Part shown: piece after piece, positions 6,811 to 7,134 of the stretch
Numbering within the stretch: the stretch's first letter is position 1
How the letters are laid out: each line of letters starts with the position of its first letter
Assembly: GCA_042088665.1 (NCBI GenBank)
Contig: JBELMB010000253.1
Location: forward strand, 1-7,134
From: JBELMB01 sp042088665
GTDB lineage: Bacteria > Pseudomonadota > Alphaproteobacteria > Rhodobacterales > Rhodobacteraceae
DNA: 7,134 nucleotides
Direction: 5' to 3'
Program-made: the position numbers and the translations under genes
Notes under the pieces: generated by a model
Told to the model about the DNA's origin: nothing
The model's database searches: none
What the model saw: the letters and a program-made list of their open reading frames with translations, nothing else

Positions 6811-6836
6811 GGGGGCCTCGCAACCGCGAAGCCCCC
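6811..6836 (-). other. Intercistronic stem-loop between binding-protein and ATPase genes
   Basis: Bases 6811-6816 (GGGGGC) pair with 6831-6836. After one mismatch (6817/6830), bases 6818-6821 pair with 6826-6829, leaving a 4-base loop. No T-run follows on either strand, so this is not a classical terminator. Hairpins at this position in binding-protein-dependent transport operons commonly protect the upstream message or reduce read-through, giving more binding protein than ATPase and permease. That role is inferred here from position and structure. Confidence 0.6.
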
Positions 6837-6848
6837 CGCAGGGAAACG

Positions 6849-7134
6849 TTACTTGGCCAGTTCCATGCCCAGGCCGTTGCCCACGAACTCTGTCGTATAA
6901 GCGGCCTTGTAGTCCAGCCCCGCCTCGATCACGCCAGCTTCGACCATCTTGTTGTAGAAGTCCTCGACCTTGGCGTCGCTGATGACCCCGATGCCCATCT
7001 CTTCGGCGTCACCGGACAGAACGATGCCGTTGGCTTTCATCTCGGAGATTGCGAAATCGATCTTGTCCTCGGTCATTTCCGGGTTGTCGGACAGGATCAG
7101 CGCGCGCGCGGCAGAGTTGTCGCCATAGAGGAAG
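6849..7134 (-). CDS. ABC transporter substrate-binding protein, NMT1/THI5-like (C-terminal part)
   Basis: The reading frame is open to the right edge of the window, so only the last 94 residues and the TAA stop are visible. The start, signal peptide and most of the binding site lie outside. An ATG at 7076 is internal, since the frame continues upstream as ...ALILSDNPE. The visible part shows ISEMKANGIVLSGDAEEMGI, then GVISDAKVEDFYNKMVEAGV, and finally LDYKAAYTTEFVGNGLG near the end. This resembles the C-terminal helices of periplasmic NMT1/THI5-like binding proteins (ThiY/SsuA relatives). Together with the ATPase and permease that follow, this fits the solute receptor of the importer. Relatives bind pyrimidines, sulfonates or other small molecules, and the ligand here is unknown. 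The operon promoter is presumably upstream of this gene and not in the window. Confidence 0.85.
   Translation of the reverse strand, partial: FLYGDNSAARALILSDNPEMTEDKIDFAISEMKANGIVLSGDAEEMGIGVISDAKVEDFYNKMVEAGVIEAGLDYKAAYTTEFVGNGLGMELAK

Noticed and set aside
6794..6823. Extended ATPase start at a TTG codon
   Set aside because: The extension would begin inside the stem-loop. The ATG at 6793 has a well-spaced AAAGGA.
7074..7076. ATG as the start of a small 75-residue gene
   Set aside because: The frame continues open to the window edge with binding-protein-like sequence, so the ATG is internal to a truncated larger gene.
7101..7110. Alternating CG run as a possible structural or regulatory repeat
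   Set aside because: It falls in coding sequence for Ala and Arg codons and is short, as expected by chance at this base composition.

Overview
The window is a dense, G+C-rich bacterial segment in which every supportable gene lies on the minus strand. It is best read from right to left. Codon usage, start-stop overlaps of the ATGA/TGATG type, and the kind of ABC transporter and catabolic enzymes suggest an alphaproteobacterium. Rhodobacterales (roseobacter-type) is my best guess; this is inference, since no rRNA or marker gene is present.

Layout in transcription order: (1) the C-terminal 94 residues of a periplasmic NMT1/THI5-like substrate-binding protein, running off the right edge (6849-7134); (2) a 55-nt spacer with a strong hairpin; (3) an ATPase (6005-6793) and (4) a permease (5151-6008) of a NitT/TauT/SsuBC-type ABC importer; (5) a cytosine-deaminase-like amidohydrolase (3889-5151); (6) a GlcD-like FAD-dependent oxidase (2474-3892); (7, 8) two adjacent, homologous flavodoxin-fold NAD(P)H oxidoreductases (1871-2449 and 1272-1871); (9) a 2-oxoglutarate/Fe(II) oxygenase reduced to its N-terminal domain (883-1245); (10) a creatininase-family amidohydrolase (104-886). 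A short tail (1-103) contains two adjacent perfect hairpins.

Most junctions overlap by 1 or 4 bases, and the largest gap is 55 nt, so the whole set is almost certainly one operon. Its promoter would lie upstream of the substrate-binding protein, outside the window. I see no internal promoter.

Together the genes look like an uptake-and-degradation pathway for a small nitrogen-containing, probably cyclic, compound. The importer brings it in, the CodA-like enzyme hydrolyses a C-N bond, flavin and iron oxygenase/oxidase steps modify it, and the creatininase-like enzyme opens or deamidates the product. The two hydrolases both have complete-looking metal sites but differ from true cytosine deaminase and true creatininase at key positions, so the real substrate is open. 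I do not recognise this combination as a described pathway. The oxygenase step appears to be lost or reduced in this strain.
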